51,668 nucleotides of DNA from DATELY01 sp035276085 (GTDB lineage Bacteria; Pseudomonadota; Gammaproteobacteria; Steroidobacterales; Steroidobacteraceae). The stretch spans positions 1-51,668 of the forward strand of contig DATELY010000281.1 of assembly GCA_035276085.1 (NCBI GenBank), read 5' to 3'. Below, one piece after another: positions 34,609 to 43,791 of the stretch. The stretch's first letter is position 1; every line of letters begins with the position of its first letter. The notes below the pieces were generated by a model. The model saw nothing but the letters and a program-made list of their open reading frames with translations, was not told where the DNA came from and did not search any database. The position numbers were made by a program, and so were the translations under genes.

Positions 34609-34624
34609 TGCACGCTAGTGTGCA
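34609..34624. promoter_or_regulatory. 16-bp palindrome upstream of gntR
   Basis: TGCACGCTAGTGTGCA: arms TGCAC and GTGCA with a central CTAG, 33 bases upstream of the gntR start. It could be the operator for autoregulation. A shared CGCTAGT occurs at 39766-39772 upstream of the TonB receptor, weak evidence for a common regulator. Confidence 0.4.
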
Positions 34625-34683
34625 ATAAACCGTTGAATGCACGCCGTAGTCGATGTGCGTAGCACTCCATCGTCGAAGGCGAC

Positions 34684-35223
34684 TCAGCGGCGAACCGCCC
34701 CGATCATCGCGAATGCCACCAACGCAACTTCATCGCCACGATTACGCCACGCATGACGCGTTCCGTTCTGCACGACCACGTCGCCGGCACGCAGGTGTTC
34801 CATGCGTCCGCCATCGAGCTCGAGCCAGATCTCGCCGCGTAGAACGATGCCGTAGTCGATCGTATCGGTCGTGTGCATGCCGGGATTGTCGGGCTCGAAT
34901 TTTTCCGCGATTCCGGGCGAGTGGCGCAGATTCTCTTCGGCCGCAGCCGCGGGGTTGAACGAAGGTGACATCATCACACGATCCGGCGGGAAGCCGACGA
35001 TGAGGAACTGCGAGCCGCCTGCGGCCGGCACGACGGAAGACTGCGTGAGCGTCGGGTCCGAACTGAAGGCATCGAGAGTCGGTGCAGGCGGCGTGGCCCA
35101 CAGCTGGGTAGTCGACATGCCGGGGACGTGCTGGAAATCATGAGTTTTCGGCGCATCCGTTACGGACACGAACACGGACTCGCCCGCTTCGTTGCGACCC
35201 GTCACGATACGTTTGACTTTCAT
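34684..35223 (-). CDS. Cupin-domain protein
   Basis: 179 residues. The conserved beta-barrel pattern lies at about residues 110-165: PGMHTTDTIDYGIVLRGEIWLELDG, then MEHLRAGDVVVQNGTRHAWRN, which carries the two cupin motifs with histidines near 117 and 157. Such proteins can be metal-dependent dioxygenases, isomerases or sensors; one cupin motif gives no more than that. The ATG at 35223 begins MKVKRIVTGRNEAGESVFV. Located in the receptor-led operon between the VOC and GntR genes. Confidence 0.82.
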   Translation of the reverse strand: MKVKRIVTGRNEAGESVFVSVTDAPKTHDFQHVPGMSTTQLWATPPAPTLDAFSSDPTLTQSSVVPAAGGSQFLIVGFPPDRVMMSPSFNPAAAAEENLRHSPGIAEKFEPDNPGMHTTDTIDYGIVLRGEIWLELDGGRMEHLRAGDVVVQNGTRHAWRNRGDEVALVAFAMIGAVRR

Positions 35224-35280
35224 ACAACTGTCCCCCCGAGTGTTCCAGAACGTTTCGACCGCACGCCTATGTGTGTGCGT

Positions 35281-35811
35281 CTATTGGCGCCACTTCGCCG
35301 CCCACTCCTCTACCGGCATGAAGTTCGGGTCCGCGCGGCAGATGCGCTCGGTCTCCGCCCAGATCTCCGCATCGGACTGTTCGAGGTCGAGCGGATCACC
35401 GTGCGGCTGCGGCACGTACCAGGGCGTGTCCATGTACACCTCGACGGTGTTGTTCTCCGGATCGCTGAAGTAGATCGACAGCGCATTGCCATGGTTCATG
35501 CCGCGCAGCGCGGACGCGCCATGCTGCAGAGCAAGCTTGCGCACGCGACGCAATTCGTCCAGCGACTGCACCTTGAACGACATCTGCATCACGCTGCTGG
35601 GCGTGCCCGGCGCGCGCCCTCCCGCAAGCACGAGTTGATGATGCTGAGTCGGCGAGCCGCTCAGGAAGCGCAACTCATATTTGAAGTTCCTGCCGACGCC
35701 TCTGTCGGTCAGCCGCATGCCGAAGACCTTCATGTAGAAATCGGCCATGGCATCGACGTTCTCAACAAAGATGCCGAAGTGCGACAGAGCGGGAACTGCG
35801 GTGGCGTTCAT
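35281..35811 (-). CDS. VOC-family protein, extradiol-dioxygenase-like
   Basis: 176 residues from the ATG at 35811 with AGGA upstream. Two beta-alpha-beta-beta-beta modules: the first has ALSHFGIFVENVDAMADFYMKVFGM and the second MQMSFKVQSLDELRRVRKLALQHGA. Candidate metal ligands are His11, His57 or His58 (TQHHQLVLA) and Glu124 (NTVEVYMDTP), the His-His-Glu triad of catechol dioxygenase-like members. The C-terminal WYVPQPHGDPLDLEQSD is shared by a subgroup often annotated as catechol 2,3-dioxygenase-like. With the FAD hydroxylase and FAH hydrolase in the same operon, ring cleavage is plausible, though glyoxalase-type activity is possible. Confidence 0.8.
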   Translation of the reverse strand: MNATAVPALSHFGIFVENVDAMADFYMKVFGMRLTDRGVGRNFKYELRFLSGSPTQHHQLVLAGGRAPGTPSSVMQMSFKVQSLDELRRVRKLALQHGASALRGMNHGNALSIYFSDPENNTVEVYMDTPWYVPQPHGDPLDLEQSDAEIWAETERICRADPNFMPVEEWAAKWRQ

Positions 35812-35830
35812 GCAAGTTGATCCTGTGGTG

Positions 35831-36406
35831 TTATCGCTGCCCATCTCCGACTGAGACCTGCTCCTTCGTCAACCCTCCCACACGGGCATGGATGCGTCCA
35901 CCGTCCGCGGCAACGAGCGCAAACAGGATCTCGTCCGGACGCGGCGCATCCTGCAGCCCTACCGCCATTGCATTGAAGTGGCTGCGCACGTACGCGGCGT
36001 GGATGTAATGAAGGGGAACCATGAGCCAGAACCCCGCGCTTGCGACGGCTTTCGCCGCAGGCACGATCGCTTTGGGTTGACCGAGTACCTCGCGCAGCGC
36101 CCAACCACCGGCCTCATGCCAGACCGCGCCGTGCTCCATCTCGCCATTCACGCCGACGATCGCTGCCTTGCCATAGGCCTCGATGTGTTCCTTTCCCAAT
36201 ACCGCGGCCAACTCCTGCGCAAGCTCAAAGCCGAGATTACGGAGCTCACTCATGAAATCGATCAAGTTGGGCTCATAGCGTCCGGCGAACGGGTTCTTCA
36301 CCACTGCGATGGCGCTCGCGAGGCGTAGCGATCGCGCGGACACGGGACCACCCTCATGAAAGACGGTCTCGGTTTGCAGTGCGCGCTTGCGAATCGCGAT
36401 GTTCAT
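35831..36406 (-). CDS. DUF1185 (amino acid synthesis family) protein
   Basis: 191 residues. The pattern of the DUF1185 family is seen in VSARSLRLASAIAVVKNPFAGRY near residues 22-44, YGKAAIVGVNGEMEHGAVWHEAGGWALRE around 78-106 and ADGGRIHARVGGL near the end. Its biochemical role is not established; members are often next to aromatic or C-N bond catabolic genes and may act as cyclic-imide or lactam-type hydrolases. Gaps of 19 and 21 bases to the VOC and FAH genes place it in the same operon. Confidence 0.82.
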   Translation of the reverse strand: MNIAIRKRALQTETVFHEGGPVSARSLRLASAIAVVKNPFAGRYEPNLIDFMSELRNLGFELAQELAAVLGKEHIEAYGKAAIVGVNGEMEHGAVWHEAGGWALREVLGQPKAIVPAAKAVASAGFWLMVPLHYIHAAYVRSHFNAMAVGLQDAPRPDEILFALVAADGGRIHARVGGLTKEQVSVGDGQR

Positions 36407-36427
36407 CGTTGACTCTCGGTGAGTGGC

Positions 36428-37288
36428 TCAGGACTGCTGCGCGATCGGATTACGCAGCGTGCCGATGGCTTCGATCTCGACCTCGACGACATCTCCGGGC
36501 TTCATGAAGCGCGGCGGCTTGCGACTGAAACCGACGCCGGCCGGTGTGCCCGTGGCAATCACGTCTCCCGGCATGAGCGTGAAGATGCAGGAGGAATAGC
36601 TGATCAGTCGAGCGATCGAAAAGATCATGTCCTTCGTGCTCCCCGACTGCATCCGCTCGCCATTCAATCGCGTTTCGAGCTTGAGAGCCCGACCCGGTTC
36701 GATCTCATCGGCGGTCACCATCCACGGACCGAAGCCGCCCGTCGCTTCGAAATTCTTGCCGGCGGCGATCTGCTTCGCATGGAACTGCCATTCACGAATG
36801 CTGGCGTCGTTGTAGATCGAATAGCCCGCGACGTGATCGAACGCGGCGCTCTCGGCAATGTTGCGGCCGGGCTTGCCGATGATGACGGCGAGCTCGCCTT
36901 CCCAATCGAGCGACTCGGACACGTGCGGCCGGATGATCGGCTGCCCGTGCGCCACCTGCGAGCGCCATACGCGCAGGAAGATGGGCGGCTGCTCCGAGAG
37001 TTCACGATTCAAACCAGCCGCAACGGCTTCCTGGTGATGGTCCATGTAATTGCGCACCGCGCACACGATCTTCTCCGAGCGCGGAATGACGGGCAGGTAC
37101 GTGAGCCCTTCGAGCGGCAACTCCGCGCGTAGGCCGGCGCAAATCGCTTCACGCCGCGCGAAGTCCGCACTACCGATGAACTGCGCAAGCGTTGGGTACG
37201 CGGTCCTGCTGGTCAGGTCGGCGACTCCGTCGCCCACGACCACACCCCACTTTTCCTGGCCTGCTTGCAGATAAGAAAGAAACTTCAC
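36428..37288 (-). CDS. Fumarylacetoacetate hydrolase family protein
   Basis: 286 residues from a GTG at 37288. The N-terminal FAH domain lead is about 65 residues, followed by the catalytic barrel. Metal-binding Glu130, Glu132 (DWEGELAVIIGK) and Asp161 (YNDASIREWQ) are present, and GNYxxH-type residues appear as RNYMDHHQEA near 80. The FAH superfamily includes acylpyruvate hydrolases, 2-hydroxyhepta-2,4-diene-1,7-dioate isomerases and oxaloacetate decarboxylases, so hydrolysis or decarboxylation of a ring-cleavage product is expected. Directly downstream of the TonB receptor (16-base gap), upstream of DUF1185. Confidence 0.9.
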   Translation of the reverse strand: MKFLSYLQAGQEKWGVVVGDGVADLTSRTAYPTLAQFIGSADFARREAICAGLRAELPLEGLTYLPVIPRSEKIVCAVRNYMDHHQEAVAAGLNRELSEQPPIFLRVWRSQVAHGQPIIRPHVSESLDWEGELAVIIGKPGRNIAESAAFDHVAGYSIYNDASIREWQFHAKQIAAGKNFEATGGFGPWMVTADEIEPGRALKLETRLNGERMQSGSTKDMIFSIARLISYSSCIFTLMPGDVIATGTPAGVGFSRKPPRFMKPGDVVEVEIEAIGTLRNPIAQQS

Positions 37289-37304
37289 TGTGATTCACCC
37301 TTGG

Positions 37305-39743
37305 TCAAAATTTGGTCCCGAGCGTCACACCGTAGGTGCGAGGCATTCCATAAGCTTCGATCGAGCAGCCGCAATTGGCGGCGCTGTCGAATCCAACTGT
37401 TCCATACCGCTTATCCGTGATGTTCTTGACGTAGCCCGTCACGCGCCAACGATCATCGACGCTGAACCAGGATACGTCGGCATTGCCGAGCGTCCTGCCG
37501 TCCATCTTGTCGGCGTCGAAATTCCTCAAGTTGTGGTAGAAACTCGAAGAATACGACACGGTGCTGCCGAGCTCTGCACGGCCACCGAAAATGTCTGCCG
37601 GCACTTCGTAGCGTAACGACAGCGCAGCGGCGTGCTCCGAGGTGAACGTAGGTTTCACGTCCCTGAAGACATCCGGTGCGATCTCGAAATCCGGAATGTT
37701 CGCGTCGGTATACGCATAGCCGAGCGTCACATCGAGATTCTGGCCCAGCCGGGTCGTCAGCTGCAGCTCGAGACCATCGGTCTCGGCATCCACGTTCTTC
37801 ACGACACCGGAGTTCGTCGTGAACACGAACGCCTGGTAGTCGCTGTACTCGTAGTGGAAGGCGGTGCCGTTCAGCGAGAGCGGCAGGTGGGTCGGATTCC
37901 ACTTGAAACCGCCTTCGAACGACAGCAGCACTTCCGGATCGTAGGCGACTTCCGACGCACTGATGTTCGGTGAGCCATCGAACGTCTTGGCGTTGTAGTT
38001 GCCGCCCTTGACGCCACGGTTCACGCCCAGGAACCACAACAGTCCATCCACCGGTCTGTATTCAACCTGCAGTTTGGCCGCGTACAGGTGTTGCGTGCGC
38101 TTGTCCGCATACGGCGCGTAGGGCAGAGGGAACAGGATGGTTGAGGTGTCGACTTCGTAATCATCGTCGTTCTGCGCCGCATAGTAGGTCAGGTCGAAGT
38201 CCTGCCTCTCGTTCACCGCGCGAGCACCCGCAATGACAGTCCACTTCGGCGCGAAGTCATACTCGACCTGACCGAACAACGAAGTCGAATCCGTCTTCAA
38301 CGTTCGATCCGCCAGAGCATCCACACCGGTCGCACTCAGGCTCAGGTCAATTGCGCCTGCGAACAGCGCGCCCGTCGAGCCCACCAGACCGTCTTTCGTA
38401 TCACTGTTCACGTGCAGGAAGTACAGGCCGCCTACCCAGCGAAAGGCATCGCTGCTGCCGCTCAAGCGGAACTCCTGCGAGAAGCTCTTCGCTTCGGAAT
38501 CGGTGCCGTACTGAAAGAGATTCTGCGGGGAGCCCGAGGCGTCCATCATGAGCATCTTGTCGAAGCCCATGACATTCGTGAGCGACACGAGCGACACATC
38601 GCCGAAGTCGTAATCGACGTGTAGGCCGACGCTGTACGAGGAATCCTCATTCGCATCTTTCTTCGCATACTGCACCGAGAGATCCAAATCGTCCGGATCG
38701 AGCGGCTGATAGCCGAACCACGTGTTGCCGGGGAAGCGCAGCCCCGGTCCCGGCCCGAATCCCAGACCGGTCTGCGCTCCCTGCAAGGGAAACAGCGCCG
38801 GATTGAAGTAATTATTCCCATCCGGGCCGATGATCGTGCGGGTGTCGTTCGCCGGTGTGCGAATGACATTCACGACGCTGCCGGCGGCATTGACGACGGG
38901 TGTCACCGCCACGGATGTATACGGCGCCGTCGACAGCTTCCGTTTGGCCGCGGCGCCCACCAGGCGCACGGTCATCTTGTCATTGACGTCGAACTGGAAT
39001 TGCAGGCGGCCCGCATAGGTGCGCAGGCCACCCTCGTCCTCCCCGCCTTCGGACAGCGGCGGGCCGAAGCTCGTCGGCAGTCCGGCAGCGGCTCCCTCGG
39101 GGAAATGGTTGTCCCAGAAATCATCGATCTCGTTGTAGAAGATCGAGGCGCGTGCGGACACACGCTCGGAGAGCGGACCACTGATGGCCGCTTCCAACTT
39201 TCTCTCACCCAGGTTCCCGTAAGAGAGGTCGGCGCTACCTTTGGTTTCGCGGGTCGGCGTGTTGATCACGAAGTGCACGAGCCCGCCAGTCGCATTGCGG
39301 CCGAACAGCGTGCCCTGCGGACCTTTCAGGACTTCGACACGCGACACGTCGAACATGGCGAGCGTCTGGCCCTGCTGCGTGGGAATGTAGGCATCGTCCA
39401 CATAGACCGCCACCGGGGCCTCGATGGTGTCGCTGAAGTCATTCTGCGTCACACCGCGGATCGAGAACTGGAAGCTCTGACCCGCAAGGCTTCCGCCCAT
39501 GTGCACGCCGGGCGTCTGGTCGGCGATTTCGATGCTCGATGACAGACCCTGCAGTTTCAGGTCCTCACCGCCGAGCACCGCAACCGAGATACCGACGTCC
39601 TGCACGTTCTGTTCGCGGCGCTGTGCTGTGACGACGACTTCTTCGAGCCCAGCCGCCTCCTCACCCGAACTCGCGGCCTGTGCGGCCGCCATGCTGCTCA
39701 GAGCGGCACCGGCCATCAGCGCGAACGAAGTCATTCTAGTCAT
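37305..39743 (-). CDS. TonB-dependent outer-membrane receptor
   Basis: 812 residues from the ATG at 39743; an AGGGGGG Shine-Dalgarno is 8 bases upstream, whereas the 7-residue extension has none. Signal peptide-like residues 1-25, TonB box LEEVVVTAQRR, plug with FSIRGVTQNDFSDTIEAPVAVYVDD and LKGPQGTLFGRNATGGLVHF, then a barrel ending in TLGTKF. The plug and length are those of the aromatic/lipophilic-substrate receptors. Divergent from the glutaryl-CoA dehydrogenase operon, it heads the FAH, DUF1185, VOC and cupin genes. Its substrate is probably the compound degraded by that operon. Confidence 0.92.
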   Translation of the reverse strand: MTRMTSFALMAGAALSSMAAAQAASSGEEAAGLEEVVVTAQRREQNVQDVGISVAVLGGEDLKLQGLSSSIEIADQTPGVHMGGSLAGQSFQFSIRGVTQNDFSDTIEAPVAVYVDDAYIPTQQGQTLAMFDVSRVEVLKGPQGTLFGRNATGGLVHFVINTPTRETKGSADLSYGNLGERKLEAAISGPLSERVSARASIFYNEIDDFWDNHFPEGAAAGLPTSFGPPLSEGGEDEGGLRTYAGRLQFQFDVNDKMTVRLVGAAAKRKLSTAPYTSVAVTPVVNAAGSVVNVIRTPANDTRTIIGPDGNNYFNPALFPLQGAQTGLGFGPGPGLRFPGNTWFGYQPLDPDDLDLSVQYAKKDANEDSSYSVGLHVDYDFGDVSLVSLTNVMGFDKMLMMDASGSPQNLFQYGTDSEAKSFSQEFRLSGSSDAFRWVGGLYFLHVNSDTKDGLVGSTGALFAGAIDLSLSATGVDALADRTLKTDSTSLFGQVEYDFAPKWTVIAGARAVNERQDFDLTYYAAQNDDDYEVDTSTILFPLPYAPYADKRTQHLYAAKLQVEYRPVDGLLWFLGVNRGVKGGNYNAKTFDGSPNISASEVAYDPEVLLSFEGGFKWNPTHLPLSLNGTAFHYEYSDYQAFVFTTNSGVVKNVDAETDGLELQLTTRLGQNLDVTLGYAYTDANIPDFEIAPDVFRDVKPTFTSEHAAALSLRYEVPADIFGGRAELGSTVSYSSSFYHNLRNFDADKMDGRTLGNADVSWFSVDDRWRVTGYVKNITDKRYGTVGFDSAANCGCSIEAYGMPRTYGVTLGTKF

Positions 39744-39929
39744 TTTATGTACCCCCCTACACAATCGCTAGTTTTGTGCATATTCTTCTCGGTAGTACAT
39801 TGTGTCAAGCCTTGGGCACATTATCACCGTGGTCTACTACCCGCGAGTGCGCGGAACGAGAGACAACGCGAGGTATCATGCCGATCGCGAAACCCAGCCT
39901 CGACACTGATTTTTGATAAGGCAGCGCGC
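39744..39929. promoter_or_regulatory. Divergent promoter region between receptor and gcdH
   Basis: It contains an inverted pair ACACAAT (39759-39765) and ATTGTGT (39799-39805), 33 bases apart, a CGCTAGT (39766-39772) also found in the gntR palindrome, and TTTTGTGCA close by. The symmetry suggests a binding site, but no particular regulator can be named. Confidence 0.35.
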
Positions 39930-41129
39930 ATGCAGACGAACTCATCGAAGGCACCCCCGTTTACGTGGGCCGACCCCTTTCTTCTCGAACAACAACTGAC
40001 GGAGGAGGAGCGCTTGATTCGCGACGCAGCCCGCGACTTTGCGCAGCATGAGTTGCTGCCTGGTGTGACGGCGGCGTATCTGAACGAGACCACGGACGCG
40101 AGCATCTTTCGACGCATGGGCGAACAAGGACTGCTCGGTGTGACGATTCCCACGACCTATGGCGGTGCCGGCGCAGGCTATGTCGCTTATGGCCTCGTTG
40201 CGCGCGAAATCGAGCGGGTTGACTCAGGCTACCGCTCGATGATGAGCGTGCAGTCCTCGCTGGTGATGTATCCGATCCACGCCTATGGATCAGAACAGCA
40301 GCGGCAGCGCTACCTCCCCAAACTTGCAACTGGCGAGTTCATCGGCTGCTTCGGTTTGACCGAGCCCGGCGCCGGATCCGATCCGGCCAGCATGAAAACG
40401 CGTGCTGAACCGATCTCCGGCGGCTATCGCTTGATCGGTTCCAAGACCTGGATCACCAACAGCCCGATTGCCGACGTGTTCGTCGTGTGGGCGCGGTCTG
40501 CGGCGCATGACAACGCCATTCGCGGCTTCGTACTCGAGCGCGGCATGAAGGGACTGAGCGCACCAAAGATCGAAGGCAAGCTGTCGCTGCGCGCGTCGAT
40601 CACCGGTGAGATCGTGATGGACGGCGTGGAAATCGGCGCAGACCATCTGCTGCCGGGCGTGTCGGGGCTGGCGGGACCCTTCGGCTGTTTGAATCGGGCT
40701 CGTTACGGTATTTCATGGGGCGTGATGGGTGCTGCGGAAGACTGCTGGCACCGCGCGCGGCAGTACGGGCTCGACCGCAAGCAGTTCAACCGGCCATTGG
40801 CCCAGACCCAGCTCTACCAAAAGAAGCTCGCAGACATGCAAACCGAAATCGCACTCGGATTGCAGGCGTCATTGCGCGTCGGACGACTCTTCGAAGAGGG
40901 GCTCATGGCGCCTGAGATGGTGTCGCTCGTGAAGCGCAACAATTGTGGCAAAGCGCTCGACATCGCTCGCGTTGCGCGCGACATGCACGGTGGTAACGGC
41001 ATTCAAGCCGAGTACCACGTCATCCGTCACGCGCAGAACCTCGAAACCGTGAACACCTATGAAGGCACGCACGACGTGCATGCCTTGATTCTCGGCCGCG
41101 CGCAGACTGGACTGCAGGCCTTCTCATGA
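39930..41129 (+). CDS. gcdH: Glutaryl-CoA dehydrogenase
   Basis: 399 residues from the ATG at 39930 with AAGG upstream; the in-frame extension to 39747 runs through the promoter region. It has the GCDH pattern: RDSGYRSMMSVQSSLVMYPI-like segment around residues 98-117 with the Arg/Ser that bind the glutaryl carboxylate, LTEPGAGSDPASMKTRA, DMHGGNGI and the catalytic Glu in NTYEGTHDVHALILGR. It oxidatively decarboxylates glutaryl-CoA to crotonyl-CoA, passing electrons to ETF. The stop overlaps the CoA-transferase gene (ATGA). The Arg-Ser signature makes this more specific than a generic acyl-CoA dehydrogenase. Confidence 0.9.
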   Translation: MQTNSSKAPPFTWADPFLLEQQLTEEERLIRDAARDFAQHELLPGVTAAYLNETTDASIFRRMGEQGLLGVTIPTTYGGAGAGYVAYGLVAREIERVDSGYRSMMSVQSSLVMYPIHAYGSEQQRQRYLPKLATGEFIGCFGLTEPGAGSDPASMKTRAEPISGGYRLIGSKTWITNSPIADVFVVWARSAAHDNAIRGFVLERGMKGLSAPKIEGKLSLRASITGEIVMDGVEIGADHLLPGVSGLAGPFGCLNRARYGISWGVMGAAEDCWHRARQYGLDRKQFNRPLAQTQLYQKKLADMQTEIALGLQASLRVGRLFEEGLMAPEMVSLVKRNNCGKALDIARVARDMHGGNGIQAEYHVIRHAQNLETVNTYEGTHDVHALILGRAQTGLQAFS

Positions 41130-42346
41130 GTGCAGCCCCTTCAGCACCGCTGCAAGGTTTGAAGGTGGTGGAACTGGCCAGAATCCTTGCCGGACCGTGG
41201 ATTGGGCAGACACTCGCAGATTTGGGCGCCGATGTGATCAAGGTCGAAGCACCCGAGGGCGATGACACGCGTCGCTGGGGTCCGCCTTTCATCCTGCAGA
41301 AAGATGGCACGAACGCAGATGCGGCGTATTTTCACAGCTGCAATCGCGGCAAGCGCTCGGTCGTCGCAGACCTCACCACGGAAGCTGGATCTGCGTTCGT
41401 TCGCGGTTTGGCGCGCGAAGCCGACGTTCTGATCGAGAATTTCAAAGTGGGCGGCCTGCGCAAATACGGGCTTGACTACGAGACCTTGCACGCGTTGAAC
41501 CCCCGCCTCGTGTACTGTTCAGTGACCGGCTTCGGCCAGAGTGGTCCATACGCCAACCGCGCCGGCTATGACGCCATGATTCAAGCCATGAGCGGCATCA
41601 TGGACATCACCGGAGAGCCGGACGGATCGCCGCAGAAGATGGGCGTGGCCTTCGCAGACATCTTCACCGGGCTGTATGGTGTGATCGCCATTCAAGCTGC
41701 GCTCGCGGCACGGGAACGCAACGGCCACGGGCAGCACATCGATATGGCGCTACTCGATTGCATGGTGGCCGTGCTGGCAAATCAGGCGCTCAACTATCTC
41801 GTCTCCGGCGTCTCGCCGCAGCGACTGGGCACCGCGCATCCGAACATTGCTCCTTACCAGGTCTTTCCCGTCCGCGATGGCAACATCATGTTGGCGGTCG
41901 GCAATGACGCGCAGTTTCGGCGGGTGTGCGAGATCCTCGAGCAGCCTGCGCTCTCGAGCGATCCGCGGTACGCAGACAATGCGAGTCGGGTGGCGAACCG
42001 CGCCACGTTGATCCCGCTGTTGAGCACAGCGTTCGGCAGCCACGCACGCGATGAGATCCTGGCGCGTCTCGAAGCGCAGGGTGTGCCCGCGGGGCCGATC
42101 AACAGCGTGCGAGACGCGTTCGCGGATCCACAAATCCAGTATCGTGAATTGGCGCTGCGCCTGGCCTGCTCCTGGGCACACGGCGGATCGATCCCCGGGG
42201 TAAGAACGCCGATCCGATTTTCAGAATCCGCGCTGGCAACCGGACGACCTTCGCCCCGTCTCGGCGAGCACACCGAAGCAGTTCGCCAGCATCGGTTCGA
42301 CACGCCGGGCGCGACTGAAGCTCGGCCGGGGAGCAGCGTCGTATGA
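41126..42346 (+). CDS. CaiB/BaiF-type CoA-transferase (family III)
   Basis: 406 residues. Family III transferase signatures: LARILAGPWIGQTLADLGADVIKVEAPEGDD-type N terminus with GDDTRRWGPPF, and the catalytic Asp in GVAFADIFTGLYG near 175. These enzymes move CoA between dicarboxylates; beside gcdH a glutarate:succinyl-CoA CoA-transferase is likely (the SUGCT-type role), which would feed glutaryl-CoA to the preceding enzyme. It starts in the gcdH stop and ends in the start of the aldehyde dehydrogenase gene (ATGA both sides). Confidence 0.88.
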   Translation: MSAAPSAPLQGLKVVELARILAGPWIGQTLADLGADVIKVEAPEGDDTRRWGPPFILQKDGTNADAAYFHSCNRGKRSVVADLTTEAGSAFVRGLAREADVLIENFKVGGLRKYGLDYETLHALNPRLVYCSVTGFGQSGPYANRAGYDAMIQAMSGIMDITGEPDGSPQKMGVAFADIFTGLYGVIAIQAALAARERNGHGQHIDMALLDCMVAVLANQALNYLVSGVSPQRLGTAHPNIAPYQVFPVRDGNIMLAVGNDAQFRRVCEILEQPALSSDPRYADNASRVANRATLIPLLSTAFGSHARDEILARLEAQGVPAGPINSVRDAFADPQIQYRELALRLACSWAHGGSIPGVRTPIRFSESALATGRPSPRLGEHTEAVRQHRFDTPGATEARPGSSVV

Positions 42347-43791
42347 GCATCGCCGGCAACATTCACCTCAATCTCATCGGGGGCGAATGGAATGCGGCGT
42401 CGGACGCGCAGGAAAATCGCAGCCCTTCCGACAAGGACGATCTCATCGGTCTTTACGCGCGGGCGACCGCAGCCGAGGTTGACGCGGCAGTGCAAGCCGC
42501 ACGCATCGCCGCCAGAGCGTGGCGGAATGCAGGACCGCAGGCTAGAGCGGATCTGCTGGATCGCGTTGGATCGACGTTACTCGCGCGCAAGACCGAGCTC
42601 GGTCAGCTGCTGGCGCGCGAAGAAGGCAAGACATTGGCCGAGGCCAGCGCGGAAGTCGCGCGCGCTGGACAGATATTCAAGTTCTTCGCCGGCGAAGCCG
42701 TGCGGCTGGGAGCGGAGCGATTGGATTCCGTTCGGCCCGGAATCGACATTGAAATCTTCCGGGAGCCCGTCGGAGTCGTCGGCATCATTACGCCATGGAA
42801 CTTCCCCATCGCGATTCCGGCCTGGAAAATCGCGCCTGCACTCGCATACGGCAACACCGTCGTCATCAAACCAGCGGACCTGACACCCGCCTCGGTCCAT
42901 GCGTTGGCACAAATTCTCGTCGAGTGCGGCTGTCCGCGCGGCGTGTTCAATCTCGTGATGGGAAGCGGTCGTGTCGTGGGAAACGCGCTGGTCGAGCATG
43001 CCGGAGTGGATGCAATCTCCTTCACGGGGTCGGTTGGCGTCGGCCAGGATCTGATCGTCCGCTGTGCCCACTTGCGAAAGAAAGTGCAGGCGGAGATGGG
43101 TGGGAAAAATCCGCTAGTCATCATGAACGATGCGGATCTGGATGTTGCGATCGCGACGTGTATCGACGGGGCCTTCGGGTCGACCGGCCAGCGGTGTACT
43201 GCGACGTCCCGAGTCATCGTGGAGAAGGGAATTCTCGCTGCGTTCAGTCACGGACTCGTGGATGCGGCTCAGTTGCTCGTCGTGGGACCTGCGCTGGATG
43301 CGACCACCAGGATGGGCCCGGTCGTCTCTGCCGCACAATTGGCCGGGAATATCGAGTATGTCGAATTGGCGCGCAGCGAAGGCGCGACCGTCATCGGCGG
43401 CAATCGAATCGAAGAAAGGCCATCCGGACACTTCCAGCGACCGGCGATCTTCCTGGATGCGACGAACAACATGCGCAGCAGCCGCGAGGAAATATTCGGT
43501 CCTTGCGTTTCCATGATCGAGGCCGAAGATTTCGAGCACGCGCTCGCGCTCGCGAATGACACTCCGTTCGGACTGACCGCAGGCATCTGCACGCGCTCCT
43601 TGAAGTACGCGCGAGAGTTCAAGTCGCGATCCGATGCCGGCATGGTGATGGTGAACCTTCCCACCGCCGGGGTGGACTATCATGTGCCCTTCGGCGGTCG
43701 TAAGCGATCCTCATACGGCCCCCGCGAACAGGGAGCGTACGCACGTGAGTTCTTCACGCAGATCAAAACTGCTTACACATCGGCGGGTTGA
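42343..43791 (+). CDS. NAD(P)-dependent aldehyde dehydrogenase (semialdehyde type)
   Basis: 482 residues, complete. TPWNFPIAIPAWKIAPALAYG near residue 150, VVIKPADLTP, AEMGGKNPLVIMND with the catalytic Glu around 253 and GSTGQRCTATSRVIVE with the catalytic Cys at about 287. The closest family type is the 2-oxoglutarate- or succinate-semialdehyde dehydrogenase branch. With glutaryl-CoA dehydrogenase and a CoA-transferase upstream, oxidation of glutarate semialdehyde to glutarate is a plausible role: together they would take a C5 semialdehyde to crotonyl-CoA. Other dicarboxylic semialdehydes are equally compatible with the motifs. Confidence 0.88.
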   Translation: MSIAGNIHLNLIGGEWNAASDAQENRSPSDKDDLIGLYARATAAEVDAAVQAARIAARAWRNAGPQARADLLDRVGSTLLARKTELGQLLAREEGKTLAEASAEVARAGQIFKFFAGEAVRLGAERLDSVRPGIDIEIFREPVGVVGIITPWNFPIAIPAWKIAPALAYGNTVVIKPADLTPASVHALAQILVECGCPRGVFNLVMGSGRVVGNALVEHAGVDAISFTGSVGVGQDLIVRCAHLRKKVQAEMGGKNPLVIMNDADLDVAIATCIDGAFGSTGQRCTATSRVIVEKGILAAFSHGLVDAAQLLVVGPALDATTRMGPVVSAAQLAGNIEYVELARSEGATVIGGNRIEERPSGHFQRPAIFLDATNNMRSSREEIFGPCVSMIEAEDFEHALALANDTPFGLTAGICTRSLKYAREFKSRSDAGMVMVNLPTAGVDYHVPFGGRKRSSYGPREQGAYAREFFTQIKTAYTSAG

